Counted from the first letter of the stretch, positions 1 through 8,948 are shown. The stretch: DNA of 36,696 nucleotides from Prevotella sp. (GCA_017524385.1 JAFWSS010000147.1:1-36696); one strand, 5' to 3'. Translations and numbers: made by a program. Notes: generated by a model not told the origin, from the letters alone.

Positions 1-386
1 AAGTAAGCATTGTTGATCATGGAGCTGTTGAGCAGCATCTTCTTCTGAGCCGTCGACAATTGGTTGTAGCTCCTCACTCCCCAGGAGTTGGTGGCGAACC
101 ATTTGTCGAATGCGGCGTCGTTCGCGGCAAACAGGGTCTTCGACCCCGTGTGCCTCAGCACTTCCGTCTGGTTCAGGTCGTCTATCAGGCGGATGAGCGT
201 GTTGTACTCGCCCTCATGCTGCAGCTGCTCGTAGATGGAGTTGCCCAACCATGACGGTTGGCCGGTGAGCAGGTACTCGTCCTCGCAGGACTGCAGTGAC
301 CAGACTCCCATCAGCAGACCACAGCCTATGAGCGCATGGCGTGCCATCCGCTTGAACGACATGTGTCCTAACTTTTTCTGTTTCAT
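1..386 (-). CDS. Fasciclin (FAS1)-domain lipoprotein, N-terminal part
   Basis: The first 128 codons are visible; the gene runs off the left edge. The start at 386 gives a basic N-terminus, a hydrophobic stretch and a lipobox (LQSC, Cys34), so the product should be an outer-membrane lipoprotein. From about residue 49 it reads like a FAS1 domain: a helical opening (NSIYEQLQ), an LIRLIDDL segment, then the TLFAANDAAFDKW block typical of the family. In Bacteroidetes such lipoproteins often sit with SusC/SusD-like genes and are thought to bind matrix or polysaccharide; this is family knowledge, since the neighbours lie outside the window. No TAnnTTTG promoter was found upstream. Confidence 0.75.
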   Translation of the reverse strand, partial: MKQKKLGHMSFKRMARHALIGCGLLMGVWSLQSCEDEYLLTGQPSWLGNSIYEQLQHEGEYNTLIRLIDDLNQTEVLRHTGSKTLFAANDAAFDKWFATNSWGVRSYNQLSTAQKKMLLNSSMINNAY

Positions 387-785
387 AGTCGTTAGTTGTT
401 GATATTAAGTTTTTTTTATGAATTAGAATTATCTTGTATAGTCTTTACTCTTTTCCGTCACAGGCTTTTATCCCATAGGGGCTGTATATATATATAATAG
501 GTGTATTTCCAAGATGTCCTTTTCAGATGGACATCATCATCCGTGAATGATGCTGTCTGTCCGGTGTTTTCTTATAGGTTGGAATGTGGATGATGGGAGC
601 ATCTTGATGTGTGCACCATGGTTTGTTATGCAGTTCTTTGCTTTTTGATGTTTTTCGCCCTTTTTGAAACAAACGAAGAAACCGGTAGGCAGGCGTGGGC
701 CTGCCACCAGTTTCTTTGTCCTATGTGTCACGTTGGGATTGACTTCATCAGATATTCAATCTTTCAGTGAATGATGTTTTCGTGA
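387..785. other. Intergenic gap between two minus-strand genes
   Basis: No credible gene is present. It holds an alternating TA run near 484-497, a 7-bp hairpin (GATGTCC 513-519 / GGACATC 529-535) and the terminator-like hairpin listed separately at 678-714. A 64-codon minus ORF (537-731) has no family resemblance and overlaps the terminator, so it is not called. Confidence 0.6.
678..714 (-). terminator. Intrinsic terminator-like hairpin after the 786-4385 gene
   Basis: GAAAC-C-GGT-A-GGCAGGC pairs with a near-perfect complement around a short loop: about 16 pairs, one mismatch and one bulge. On the minus strand it is followed by a T-rich tract (TTCTTCGTTTGTTTC). It lies 71 nt after the stop codon at 786. 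Confidence 0.65.
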
Positions 786-3700
786 TTATTTGACACTCAC
801 CTTCATCACGCGCACGGTTCCGTCGTTCATGGTCTCACGAACGATGTTCACGCCCTTCTGGAGGCCGTTGGTGCGTGTGCCGTTCACGGTGAAGAACTCT
901 CTGCTCACCACTGAGCCGCTGTTCAGCTGCTCGATGCTGAGAGGATTGTCGCTTGGCTGCAGGTTGCTGTTCTTGCCATAGTAGAAGAGCTGCCAGTTGG
1001 TCCAGAGCGTCCAGTCGCTGTTGATGAGGACGTCCTTCTTCAGACCAATCACGAGCTTGCCGTCCTCGCCCACCTTCGTCACGACGTTGTTGCCGGAGTA
1101 GAGCAGTTCGGTACCTTCAGAGTTGTAGGTGCAGAATGCGTCACCGCCAGTGGTCATTGAGTTGGGCACTGCCAGCATGGCTTCTTCATTGCAATAGATC
1201 CAACCGTCGGAGAGGCCTTCCATTACGAGGGCTTCAGTGCAGAGGCGCTTCAGTGCTACGCTCACGGTGTCCTCGCCTGCAGCGGCATAGAGGAATGCGT
1301 TGTTGTTGGCTGCGGGATTCTCAACCCAGGAGTTGTAGTCGACGTCAGCCAAGCCGGCACGATAGAAGCCTTGTACCACGACACGGTAGGTTCCCTCGGG
1401 CAGGCCGGAGAGCACCTGGAAGTAGTCGAAGTTGGTGTTGAACTTCTCAGCATCGCAAGAGGTGGCGTTCACGGCTGCTCCACCTGTCCAGCCCTGGTCG
1501 TTGCCAGCGGCGTAAGCCGGGTTGATGATGATGGTGCTGCACTCGATGGGGCTGGCATCGCTGGCGTTGGCCATGTCTTGCGGGATGCCCAGGCGGTGCA
1601 TCATGGTGTTGATTTGCTCGAGGAGGCCTTCCACATCGCTGTTGGAGAAGGTGTGGTTCTCCAAGCCGTCGTTGATGGAGGTGATGAGGGCCTCAGCTTC
1701 GCGGATGATGTCGGCGGAGCATACTGCGCCACCAAGTGCGGAGGCCAGTTCCTCGTTGGCTTCAACCAACTTGGCGAAGAGGGCCTTCGATTCGTTCACT
1801 GCTTCTTGGATGTCGAAGAGTCTTGTCAGGGCGGCGAACATTGCTTCTCCGTCGTCGCCGTTGACCACTGCCTTGGCTGCGTCGATGGCGGCTTGCAGGT
1901 CGCCTACGACGTCCTTGCCGATGGCGCCGTTGAGGGCGTTCTCAGCATCGATGATGGCTTGCTCGAGCACGGGCTTCACCACGTCGGCCTTGAAGCCGCA
2001 CCATGTGATCTTGAAGTTGTCCCAGATAGACCAGCTGTCGCCCAACTGGTTGGAGGAACCCTTCACACCGATGCGCATCACGTCGCCGTCATTGGCCACG
2101 AGGCCATAGGCAGACTGGGTGTACATACCGGCACCGAAGGCAACGGAAGCACTCTGCATGCCGTTGGGGAAGTAAACAGTCGTTCCGTCGGGGAGTTGCT
2201 CGGAGGTAGCGTCGTTGGCGCTGCTATAGAATTCAGCATCGTAAATCTGCATCGGGTCGCCATAGACGTTGGTGAACGGAGTGGTGTTGGCGTTCATGTA
2301 GACGAACACCGGACAGGTCTCCCTTGTGGTGTATTGCTCGCCGTTCAGGTAAGCCTGGAAGGCGGTGCGGCCGTAGCGGTAGAAACCTTGCACGGAGATG
2401 CGGTACACACCCTTGGGTGCGTTCTGCACGTTCTGGTAGATGTCGAAGTTGGCGTTGTTCCAAGCCTCGTAGCATGGGTTGTCGGCCAAGCCGCCGGCGG
2501 TCACGTTGCCACCAGAAGCAGCCTCGCGGGTCCAACCTTCACCATACTGGGTGAAGTTCGGGTTCACCATCAAGTTGGTCATGTCAACCTCGGTTCCGAT
2601 CGGGTGACGATAGACCTCATCGATCATGGTTCTCACCTTTGCAATCTCAGCCTCCAACTCTTCGTTGGTGGCGGTGCGGGCTTCCAGAAGGTCCTCGCAG
2701 TCGAAGTCGGCCCATTCGCCGCAGTCTGTGCGATAGAACTCAATGTAGTCCTCGCTGGCAGCAGCCTTGTAGGCTTCCTCGCGCAGGGAGATGATTTGCT
2801 TCCACAGACCGATGTTGGTCTCCAGGTCTTTGGAGGCTTTCTGCACGGCAGCGATGGCAGCCATGATCTCTTCCTTCGTGCTGGCACTCTGGATGGCAGC
2901 AGCAGCCTCATTGTAAGCGTCGAGATAGGAGTAGGTGTAGATGTCCTCGATGTTGCTGTAGTCGGCAAGCTCGATGTTGTCGAGGATCAGCTTGTAAGCG
3001 TCGCCGCTGTCACCGAAGTAGGTGAGGGAGAAGTCGTCGAAGATGCTCCAGTCTTCACCGATGGTGATGTCCTTGCGGGCGCCAATCTTCATGTAACCGT
3101 TGCTCACGGCGATGAACACCTCGTTGTCGTTGCAGTAGCCTGCCTTGAAGAATTCGTCGGCGGCAACCATGTTGTTAGGAATCCACCAGGTCTCGCCGGT
3201 CTCAGCGTCGGTGGCGGAACTCCAGGCGCCGGTGGACATCTGGGCGGTCAGGCCTGCAGAGAAAGGTGAGAGGATGTCGGTGGTGATGCTGTCGGTGCCG
3301 TTGGTGGCATACAACTTGGCATATTTCGACTCCTTGTTGTCAGCCTTGTAGTTCTGGTAGGCGGAGTTGGTATTGCCGGCGCGGTAGAATGCGTTGGCTT
3401 TGAGCTTGTAAACACCTTCGAGAAGACCTTCAAACTCTTGGTAGGTGTCGTAGTTCTTGTTGTATTGCTCGGCATTCTCTTGTCCGTTGTAAGCGCCCCA
3501 GGCGGTGCCTTTCCATCCGGTGCTGATGTCGTTGCCGTCGAAGCTGGGGTTCTTGATGAACAGCTTCGTCACGTCGACAGGATTGTTGACGGTGGCGTTG
3601 GCATAGTTCTCCATGATGAGTTCAGCCTCACGATTCTGGATGGCTTCCTTCACAGCTGCGATGGCGGCGTTGATTTCTGCAAGAGTGCTGTTCGTGTTGT

Positions 3701-4385
3701 TGTAGACAGCAATCTGGTCGGCCACGCTGGCACCGATGGACTCAGCCTTGTTGAGCAGGTCCTTCAACTGCATGGCGGCGTCGTACAGGTTGCAGTAATT
3801 GATGTATTCTTCAGTGAAGAAACTCTCGCCGTAGGCCTCGGGCACCAACTTCCAGTTGATGAAAGCACCACCTTCAGCGGTATTGTTGGCTGTCAGGACG
3901 GTGGTGTTGGGGTCGTTGGTGCGGTTGAGTCCCAGATACAACAGGTTGTTGTTCACATCGGGGTTGAGGGCTGAGGGAGAGAAACGATAGGTTTGTGCGC
4001 CTACGTCGGTGATTTCCCACAGGTGGTTGGCCTGGCCGTTGTAGTCCACAAACATGTTCTCAGCGTTGTCGAAGAACACCCAGAGCCATGCGCTCTTGCT
4101 CTCGCAGTAGTCGGTCAGGTGATAGACACCCTCGGCGCCTTCCACCGACTCGATTTTCACTTTCAAGCCTTTGTGTCCCACACTGGCTTGCGTGCCCCAA
4201 GCGTTGCCTTGGGTGAAGAACATGTTGCTGCCGACGTTGTAGAAATAGTAGGTTTCTCCGTCGACCATGCTCGCGTACTCTGCTGGCGCTGCTGGGGGAG
4301 CCCAGACGTTGTCGTCAACAGCTTTCGCTGCACTGCTTCCCAAAAGAAGCACTGCACCTAAAAGGAGTAGTTTTGCAAATCTCAT
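786..4385 (-). CDS. Large secreted modular protein with three repeated beta modules and T9SS-type C-terminal domain
   Basis: 1199 aa. A signal peptide (residues 1-22, ending SSAAKA) is followed by a region at about 40-180 that resembles a ricin-like beta-trefoil (YYFYNVGS...W). Three copies of a ~190-residue module follow, at about 275-460, 602-800 and 950-1140. Each opens with an NPxF...GW motif, has a central LPEGxYRxxVQGFYRxG motif and closes with a DWSxxDNFxxxYxG motif. Alanine/glutamate-rich helical spacers (about 200-260, 480-595, 805-940) join them. The last ~50 residues (NGTRTNGLQKGVNIVR...VKVSVK) look like a type IX secretion sorting domain. The exact role is unknown; a surface glycan-binding or scaffold protein is inferred from the lack of a recognisable catalytic domain. 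The promoter is at 4643-4650, giving a long leader. Confidence 0.8.
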   Translation of the reverse strand: MRFAKLLLLGAVLLLGSSAAKAVDDNVWAPPAAPAEYASMVDGETYYFYNVGSNMFFTQGNAWGTQASVGHKGLKVKIESVEGAEGVYHLTDYCESKSAWLWVFFDNAENMFVDYNGQANHLWEITDVGAQTYRFSPSALNPDVNNNLLYLGLNRTNDPNTTVLTANNTAEGGAFINWKLVPEAYGESFFTEEYINYCNLYDAAMQLKDLLNKAESIGASVADQIAVYNNTNSTLAEINAAIAAVKEAIQNREAELIMENYANATVNNPVDVTKLFIKNPSFDGNDISTGWKGTAWGAYNGQENAEQYNKNYDTYQEFEGLLEGVYKLKANAFYRAGNTNSAYQNYKADNKESKYAKLYATNGTDSITTDILSPFSAGLTAQMSTGAWSSATDAETGETWWIPNNMVAADEFFKAGYCNDNEVFIAVSNGYMKIGARKDITIGEDWSIFDDFSLTYFGDSGDAYKLILDNIELADYSNIEDIYTYSYLDAYNEAAAAIQSASTKEEIMAAIAAVQKASKDLETNIGLWKQIISLREEAYKAAASEDYIEFYRTDCGEWADFDCEDLLEARTATNEELEAEIAKVRTMIDEVYRHPIGTEVDMTNLMVNPNFTQYGEGWTREAASGGNVTAGGLADNPCYEAWNNANFDIYQNVQNAPKGVYRISVQGFYRYGRTAFQAYLNGEQYTTRETCPVFVYMNANTTPFTNVYGDPMQIYDAEFYSSANDATSEQLPDGTTVYFPNGMQSASVAFGAGMYTQSAYGLVANDGDVMRIGVKGSSNQLGDSWSIWDNFKITWCGFKADVVKPVLEQAIIDAENALNGAIGKDVVGDLQAAIDAAKAVVNGDDGEAMFAALTRLFDIQEAVNESKALFAKLVEANEELASALGGAVCSADIIREAEALITSINDGLENHTFSNSDVEGLLEQINTMMHRLGIPQDMANASDASPIECSTIIINPAYAAGNDQGWTGGAAVNATSCDAEKFNTNFDYFQVLSGLPEGTYRVVVQGFYRAGLADVDYNSWVENPAANNNAFLYAAAGEDTVSVALKRLCTEALVMEGLSDGWIYCNEEAMLAVPNSMTTGGDAFCTYNSEGTELLYSGNNVVTKVGEDGKLVIGLKKDVLINSDWTLWTNWQLFYYGKNSNLQPSDNPLSIEQLNSGSVVSREFFTVNGTRTNGLQKGVNIVRETMNDGTVRVMKVSVK

Positions 4386-4784
4386 AAAGGTTAAATTTAA
4401 TAAAGTTAATAAATATCCTGCAACTGAGTTGACAGGCGCACGAAAAAATAGGTTTTTTAATCTTTTGGGTTATCACCGCCCAGACATTCACATGCGTGTG
4501 GTGATTTGGTAATGTAATAAATTGGTATTTAGAGCGTTCTGATGGTTGTGACAAGAAGGCTGACGGGATGGTAGCTGATGCTTGCCCCACATCTTGCGCC
4601 TATTGCTTGAACACAATATGCCCATCTTCTTACTTTTAGTTGCAAAGATAATAAAAAAAATGATACGATAACTTAATTTTCCTTATTTTTTTTTCAATTT
4701 GGTGTATTTTTTACATTTAATGTCCCTGCCCACCCATTTTTCTAAGGGATAGGACAAAAATCATGGGTTTTTCAAGGGGGGATA
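4386..4784 (-). other. Upstream region and long 5' leader of the 786-4385 gene
   Basis: AT-rich, without a credible gene. It contains the promoter at 4643-4650 and the leader hairpin at 4472-4505. The leader is much longer than the roughly 15-90 nt leaders inferred elsewhere in this window. Confidence 0.5.
4643..4650 (-). promoter_or_regulatory. Bacteroidetes -7 element (TATCTTTG) for the 786-4385 gene
   Basis: On the minus strand the sequence reads TATCTTTG followed by C, matching TAnnTTTG. No clean TTTG is seen 19-21 nt upstream. If used, the transcript starts near 4638 and has a leader of about 250 nt, containing an ATCACC/GGTGAT hairpin (4472-4477 with 4500-4505). Confidence 0.5.
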
Positions 4785-4790
4785 GTGTTA

Positions 4791-4864
4791 CTAGTCTTCC
4801 TAGTTTTCCTAGAAACCCTAGACACCCTAGAAACTCTAGTATCTCTAGTATCTCAATCCGCTAG
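4791..4864. repeat. 9-bp-period CTAG repeat
   Basis: CTAG occurs at 4791, 4800, 4809, 4818, 4827, 4836 and 4845, exactly 9 bp apart; the 4854 unit is degenerate and another CTAG follows at 4861. The unit is roughly CCTAGNNNN. A second array with the same period and a CCTRG core is at 18998-19078. Both lie just past the 3' end of a minus-strand gene. Confidence 0.8.
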
Positions 4865-4880
4865 TGCCTCTATAGGTGGT

Positions 4881-4913
4881 CAAGAAAAAGACCCGTCCTT
4901 GCGGGCGGGTCTT
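4881..4913 (-). terminator. Rho-independent terminator of the 4988-7672 glycosidase gene
   Basis: AAGACCCG (4888-4895) pairs with CGGGTCTT (4906-4913) around a GC-rich loop. Read on the minus strand, the stem is followed by TTTTTCTTG. It lies 75 nt beyond the stop codon at 4988. Confidence 0.85.
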
Positions 4914-4987
4914 ATGGCGTTTATGGCAGTTTGCCTGAAAAATATAAATCGTCCCTGTAAAAATTATAAATTTTCAATTGTAAATTA

Positions 4988-7672
4988 TTAATTATCAATC
5001 GTTTTTGTCTTTTTGCTTACGACGATGCCCTTGTGGTGTTTGCTCACGCGTATGCCGTCCACGCCGTAGAGAGGTGTTCCTTCCGGGGTGGGGGTTGTTT
5101 CTGGAGCCTTGATGCCAGTGGCGGCATTCATGGCCTCTTTCACTTCTTCTTCATTGAGGGCGTAGTTGTAGATGCGCACGTCATCGACATAGGCTTTCAG
5201 CATGGATGTGCTCCCTTGCTGTGTGCGTCCTATGTAGTTGATGGTGGTGTGTAGGTCGGCGGGTGTCACGGTGAGGCTGGTGGAGGTGGCCACTGGTTCT
5301 CCGTCCACATATATGGTGGTGGCGCCTTTGCTGATGGTGACGGCGACGTGCTTCCATCGTGTGGAAGGCAGTTTGGTGGTGCTTTCCACCACTTGCTCGC
5401 CATTGCCGTCGTTGATGACGAATGCCACGCCATTGCCATTGGAAGGTGTGAGGTAGGCATATTGTCCAGGACCGTTGCCGAAGTCGAACAGCCGTTGTTT
5501 GGGTGTGCTGGTGCTGCGCCAGTTCACCCATGCAGCGAAGGTCATCTCCTCGCTGGATGCTATTTCGTAGGGCAGTTGCACAAACTGCGACGTGCCGTTG
5601 AGGTTGAGCGACTTGGTACCTTCCACCTTGGTGACGATGAAGGAAGGTGTGCCATAGGTGGCGCCGTCCATCTGGTTGGGCGTGGCATCTGCCAGATTGT
5701 CGTCGAAGGTGTAGTGGGCAATCATCGTGTGTTCACCGTTTGTTGTCGCCTCCACGCTCTCGCATGCGGACGATTGGTTCTCGCTCTTGTCGATGGCTTT
5801 TATACGGTATTCATATGCGATGCCTTGTTGACAATTATTGTCAATAAATTTCGTAGTTTTCAACTTCCTTGCAATGGTGTGCCATTTGTTCGTGTTTTTT
5901 TCAGCCCTCAGCACCATGTATCCGTCGAGGTCGGTCTCCGTGTTGGCTTCCCATTCCAACAGGATGCTGGCGGATTGTGAGGTGGTGGTCAGGCCAGTGG
6001 GTGTTGCCGGAGCCACGGTCTCGCAGGCGGCGTCGATGGGTAGGAAGCGCCACAGTTGGCGCGTGGGGTCGTCGAGCAGGTTCTGTTGGTTGATGTTCAT
6101 TCCTTGTACACGGTTGGACGAGGTGAGTGTCAGGTAGAGTGCGCTCTCGCGGTTGCGGATGAAGTACCATCCGTCGCCGGCGTGTTCCAGGTACCATTGT
6201 TGGTTGGTCGACGGTGTGCCGGTGCCGAAGGATATGACGTTGGCGCCGCTTGTCGTGGCGAAGTTGAGCACGTCCCAGTGTTTGCCGTCGTTCACCGACT
6301 TGATGTCATAGAAGCTGTAGTCGCCGTCCACCGTGCTGCCCACGGGTGTCACCTCCCATTGCGTGGTGGCTCTGCCGTTGTCGTTCGCCTGGCTGATGTT
6401 GGGCTGGCCGTTCAACTCGCCATGTTCCGCCACCAGCATGTTGGTGGCTTTGTTCATGATCTTGTAGGTTCCGTCGATTGCGCTAGGCTGCACGTCGTCG
6501 CCCCATGTGATGTCCACCACGCGCTCAGCGTTCTTCTGTCCTTTCTGGTATCCAGTGCCGCCGTGGATGACTTGCGTGATTTCGCGGGTTGGCCCCACGC
6601 CGTCGTAATAGACGTCGTGGTCGGTGCAGATGAACTGGTATGATGTGGTGTAGGCCTGGCGCTCGCTGCTTCCCAGGAAGGCTTTCACTTTTCCGTTGTC
6701 ATGGCGGTAGACGGTGGCTGCGGTCCAGTTGCCGGGGTTGTCGGCATATCCCAGTCGCACGCCGTGGCGGCTGATGTCGCAGAACTCGCCCCTGGCGCGG
6801 CTGTCGAAGCCCCACCAGATGCCGACGGTCATACCGTTTTCCAGTCCGATGAATGCCTCTGCCACGTTGTGCATCTCATCGTTGTAGCCCACCTTTCCGT
6901 CACGAGCCAACAGTTGGTAGAAGGCCTTGTAATTGTCCATCGAACCCGCCAGTTGGTGGGTGTTGCCCCAGTCGTAATAGGCTTTGCCCACATTGTACCA
7001 TTGGGCGGCCTTGTCGTCGTTGAGCGTGTTGCCGCCCACGATGGCGACATTGGCCATCGGCAGATAGTTTTCCTTCAGTGTCTTGGCGATGTCTCTGCTG
7101 TTGGTGGTCGTGGCACCCTCTTCCGTCCAATAGTCGGGTTCGTTGAACACGGAAACGCCGGCAACGCGGTGGTTGGTGTTGTCTTGAAGCCATTTCACAT
7201 GGGCGTTGATGTTGGCTGCCCAGTGGTCTATGTTGGCTGTGTTCCCCGTGCGGTAATAGCCGTCCACACCAGCCTCTTGGTCGCAGGTGAGCACGAGCGG
7301 CAGGGTGTCGCTCAGGATGTTGAAGATGCCGTTTCGCCTCTTGAGGGCGTTGATGGGGTCGGAAGCAAGTTCGGTGTCGTTCACCAAAGGTTTCGTGTTG
7401 CGGAAACACGAGCGGCCTATGCCGACGTTCGCCTTGCCCATGTGGTTGACACCCTTGCGGAAGTTCTGCTCGCTGATCCATGCTTGGTCGAGGCCCCATA
7501 TGGGTTGGAAGCGATGGCCTGCATCATAAATGGAGTAGGTGACGACGCCTACGCCAGGTGAGGACGGGGAGAGGTTGTCGCTGGAAGAAGGTATGCGTTC
7601 CTCTTGGGCTGAACACAGGGTGGTAAAGCCTGATAACAGCAACGATAATGTAAAGATATTTCCTAGTTTCAT
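4988..7672 (-). CDS. Secreted clan GH-A-like glycoside hydrolase with ricin-type lectin, FN3 and LamG modules
   Basis: 894 aa from the start at 7672, which gives a signal peptide (MKLGNIF...LCSA). The longer frame from 7732 is rejected because its start lies upstream of the promoter at 7698-7729. Residues about 40-395 look like a TIM-barrel glycosidase: a VFNEP motif (Glu178 as likely acid/base) and a DEMHN motif (Glu266 as candidate nucleophile), followed by GIWWG. Residues 400-545 resemble a ricin/CBM13-type beta-trefoil (QW repeats), 555-645 an FN3 domain and 650-840 a LamG/concanavalin-like domain. The C-terminus (PLYGVDGIRVSKHHKGIVV) resembles a T9SS sorting signal. The GH family could not be fixed; GH30- or GH39-like is possible. 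It acts outside the cell or on its surface. Confidence 0.78.
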   Translation of the reverse strand: MKLGNIFTLSLLLSGFTTLCSAQEERIPSSSDNLSPSSPGVGVVTYSIYDAGHRFQPIWGLDQAWISEQNFRKGVNHMGKANVGIGRSCFRNTKPLVNDTELASDPINALKRRNGIFNILSDTLPLVLTCDQEAGVDGYYRTGNTANIDHWAANINAHVKWLQDNTNHRVAGVSVFNEPDYWTEEGATTTNSRDIAKTLKENYLPMANVAIVGGNTLNDDKAAQWYNVGKAYYDWGNTHQLAGSMDNYKAFYQLLARDGKVGYNDEMHNVAEAFIGLENGMTVGIWWGFDSRARGEFCDISRHGVRLGYADNPGNWTAATVYRHDNGKVKAFLGSSERQAYTTSYQFICTDHDVYYDGVGPTREITQVIHGGTGYQKGQKNAERVVDITWGDDVQPSAIDGTYKIMNKATNMLVAEHGELNGQPNISQANDNGRATTQWEVTPVGSTVDGDYSFYDIKSVNDGKHWDVLNFATTSGANVISFGTGTPSTNQQWYLEHAGDGWYFIRNRESALYLTLTSSNRVQGMNINQQNLLDDPTRQLWRFLPIDAACETVAPATPTGLTTTSQSASILLEWEANTETDLDGYMVLRAEKNTNKWHTIARKLKTTKFIDNNCQQGIAYEYRIKAIDKSENQSSACESVEATTNGEHTMIAHYTFDDNLADATPNQMDGATYGTPSFIVTKVEGTKSLNLNGTSQFVQLPYEIASSEEMTFAAWVNWRSTSTPKQRLFDFGNGPGQYAYLTPSNGNGVAFVINDGNGEQVVESTTKLPSTRWKHVAVTISKGATTIYVDGEPVATSTSLTVTPADLHTTINYIGRTQQGSTSMLKAYVDDVRIYNYALNEEEVKEAMNAATGIKAPETTPTPEGTPLYGVDGIRVSKHHKGIVVSKKTKTIDN

Positions 7673-7697
7673 AGGCTTGTTTGATTTGATTTTTCCC

Positions 7698-7729
7698 CAA
7701 AGATAATCTTTTTTTTTGTCTTCTTCAAA
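7698..7729 (-). promoter_or_regulatory. Promoter of the glycosidase gene (TTTG-N20-TATCTTTG)
   Basis: On the minus strand, TTTG (7729-7726) and TATCTTTG (7705-7698) are separated by exactly 20 nt, a full match to the Bacteroidetes -33/-7 consensus. It implies a start near 7693 and a leader of about 20 nt to the ATG at 7672. It also decides the start codon. Confidence 0.8.
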
Positions 7730-7732
7730 CAC

Positions 7733-8069
7733 GAGCCACTTACCTATGTCATTTTTGCATTTATTAACAGTCTGTCGACGAGAAACTAGTTATTCTGCGA
7801 ATAGCATAAAAGCATATACCACACAACGAATTTGGCTAGTCCAAGAATTATGTTAGGACCATTTACGCTGTTAGATTGGAAATACAAGTGAATGATGTAG
7901 GCTAAATCCATTTTTTCAACCGATTTTTTTGATTTTTCGGTAATTCTTGCTAATTTAGCAGCCCAAACGAGCACATTGTCACCATGGCCCCCACTTGAGA
8001 AAATTGCCCGTGGGCATACAGAGCAGTGAGAGGGAGGCCGAAATGGACAAGAAATCCGAAAACAATCCG
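7733..8069. other. Divergent intergenic gap with a doubtful ORF remnant
   Basis: The gap separates two divergent genes. A minus-strand frame ending at 7786 could encode a hydrophobic tail (LGLAKFVVWYMLL) after a basic stretch (KLARITEKSKK). It has no recognisable family, no promoter of its own and overlaps the start of the plus-strand gene, so it may be a decayed fragment or chance. Nothing else was seen. Confidence 0.3.
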
Positions 8070-8077
8070 TATATTTG
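8070..8077 (+). promoter_or_regulatory. Bacteroidetes -7 element (TATATTTG) for the SUMF1-type lipoprotein
   Basis: TATATTTG matches TAnnTTTG, with no clean TTTG at -33. Transcription would begin near 8082, so the in-frame ATG at 8085 would be almost leaderless. The ATG cluster at 8112-8121 fits better. Confidence 0.5.
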
Positions 8078-8111
8078 ACTATTTGTGAATAAAAAACAAC
8101 CCAATTTATAT

Positions 8112-8948
8112 ATGAATATGATGAAACCGAGAACATTGATTTTCACCTTTGCTTTGCTGATTGTCACTATTTGTTGTAAACGAGAGACTGTTAACACAGT
8201 GCCCGAACAGGTTAATCCTCCAAAACTTAATGCAGAGCAGACCCTCGTCATTGACAGTCTGGTTGCTAATATGGTTGGTGTGGAGGGCGGTACTTTCACC
8301 ATGGGTGCCACCGCGGAGCAAGGAGACGATGCTGATGAGGATGAGAAAACCACTCACAGCGTGACGTTGTCTTCGTTCTCCATTGGCAAGTTTGAGGTGA
8401 CGCAGGAGGAGTGGGAAGTTGTGATGGGTGAGAATCCTTCTCGTTTCAAAGGTGCCAAGCGTCCTGTGGAACAAGTTTCTTGGGAGGATTGCCAAAAGTT
8501 TATTGCAATACTTAACGCTTTGACAGGTAAGAACTTCCGCTTGCCGACAGAGGCTGAATGGGAGTTTGCTGCACGTGGAGGCAATAAAAGTAGGCATTAT
8601 AAATATTCAGGAGGAGATGATGCCGGCGAGGTGGCTTGGTATGATGCTTTCTATGTAGATGATTCAAGTGCAGACTACGGTAGTCACCCTGTGGGACAAA
8701 AGAACCCAAACGAATTGGGGCTATATGATATGTCTGGCAACGTATGGGAGTGGTGTCAGGATTGGAGCAGTAATGATTATTACAGCAAATCTCCATCGGT
8801 CGATCCCTGCAACTCAACTTCAGCATCCGAACGTGTGTATCGAGGGGGAAGTTGGTGCAACAATGCCGCGGGATGCCGTGTGTCGAATCGGAACGGAAAG
8901 GCTCCCGATTTCAAAGGCAGCAGCCTAGGGTTGCGCCTTGCTTATTAG
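8112..8948 (+). CDS. SUMF1/FGE-fold (formylglycine-generating-enzyme-like) lipoprotein
   Basis: 278 aa from 8112; starts at 8085, 8118 and 8121 are also possible. The N-terminus is a signal peptide ending in a lipobox-like VTICC, so a lipoprotein is likely. From about residue 58 it shows the SUMF1 signature blocks: GGTFTMG, VTQEEWEVVMG, PVEQVSWEDCQKF, RLPTEAEWEFAARGG, LYDMSGNVWEWCQDW and RVYRGGSWC...CRVSNRN, ending GLRLAY. In true sulfatase-activating enzymes the active-site cysteines sit as GGSFLC(x4)C. Here the spacing is GGSWC(x5)C, so sulfatase activation is not supported; Bacteroidetes encode many such paralogues of unknown role. It has its own promoter and stands alone. Confidence 0.85.
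   Translation: MNMMKPRTLIFTFALLIVTICCKRETVNTVPEQVNPPKLNAEQTLVIDSLVANMVGVEGGTFTMGATAEQGDDADEDEKTTHSVTLSSFSIGKFEVTQEEWEVVMGENPSRFKGAKRPVEQVSWEDCQKFIAILNALTGKNFRLPTEAEWEFAARGGNKSRHYKYSGGDDAGEVAWYDAFYVDDSSADYGSHPVGQKNPNELGLYDMSGNVWEWCQDWSSNDYYSKSPSVDPCNSTSASERVYRGGSWCNNAAGCRVSNRNGKAPDFKGSSLGLRLAY

Noticed and set aside
537-731. A 64-codon minus-strand ORF
   Set aside because: Overlaps the terminator hairpin and has no recognisable features.
1371-3269. A 632-codon plus-strand open frame opposite the 1199-aa gene
   Set aside because: Antisense shadow in GC-rich coding DNA. The product is low-complexity (V/G/D/H-rich) without domains, while the opposite strand has a signal peptide, repeated modules and a sorting domain.
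4785-4991. A 68-codon plus-strand ORF
   Set aside because: Its sequence is produced by the 9-bp repeat and the terminator hairpin; no coding features.
6701-7561. A 286-codon plus-strand frame inside the glycosidase gene
   Set aside because: Antisense shadow; composition typical of reverse-complement frames in high-GC genes.
7786-8136. A 116-codon minus-strand ORF in the divergent gap
   Set aside because: Overlaps the promoter and start of the SUMF1-type gene. The N-terminal half is its antisense; only the last ~60 codons look mildly protein-like, too weak to call a gene.
8112-8948. A functional sulfatase-activating enzyme
   Set aside because: The cysteine spacing in the C-terminal block does not match FGE and no sulfatase gene is in the window.
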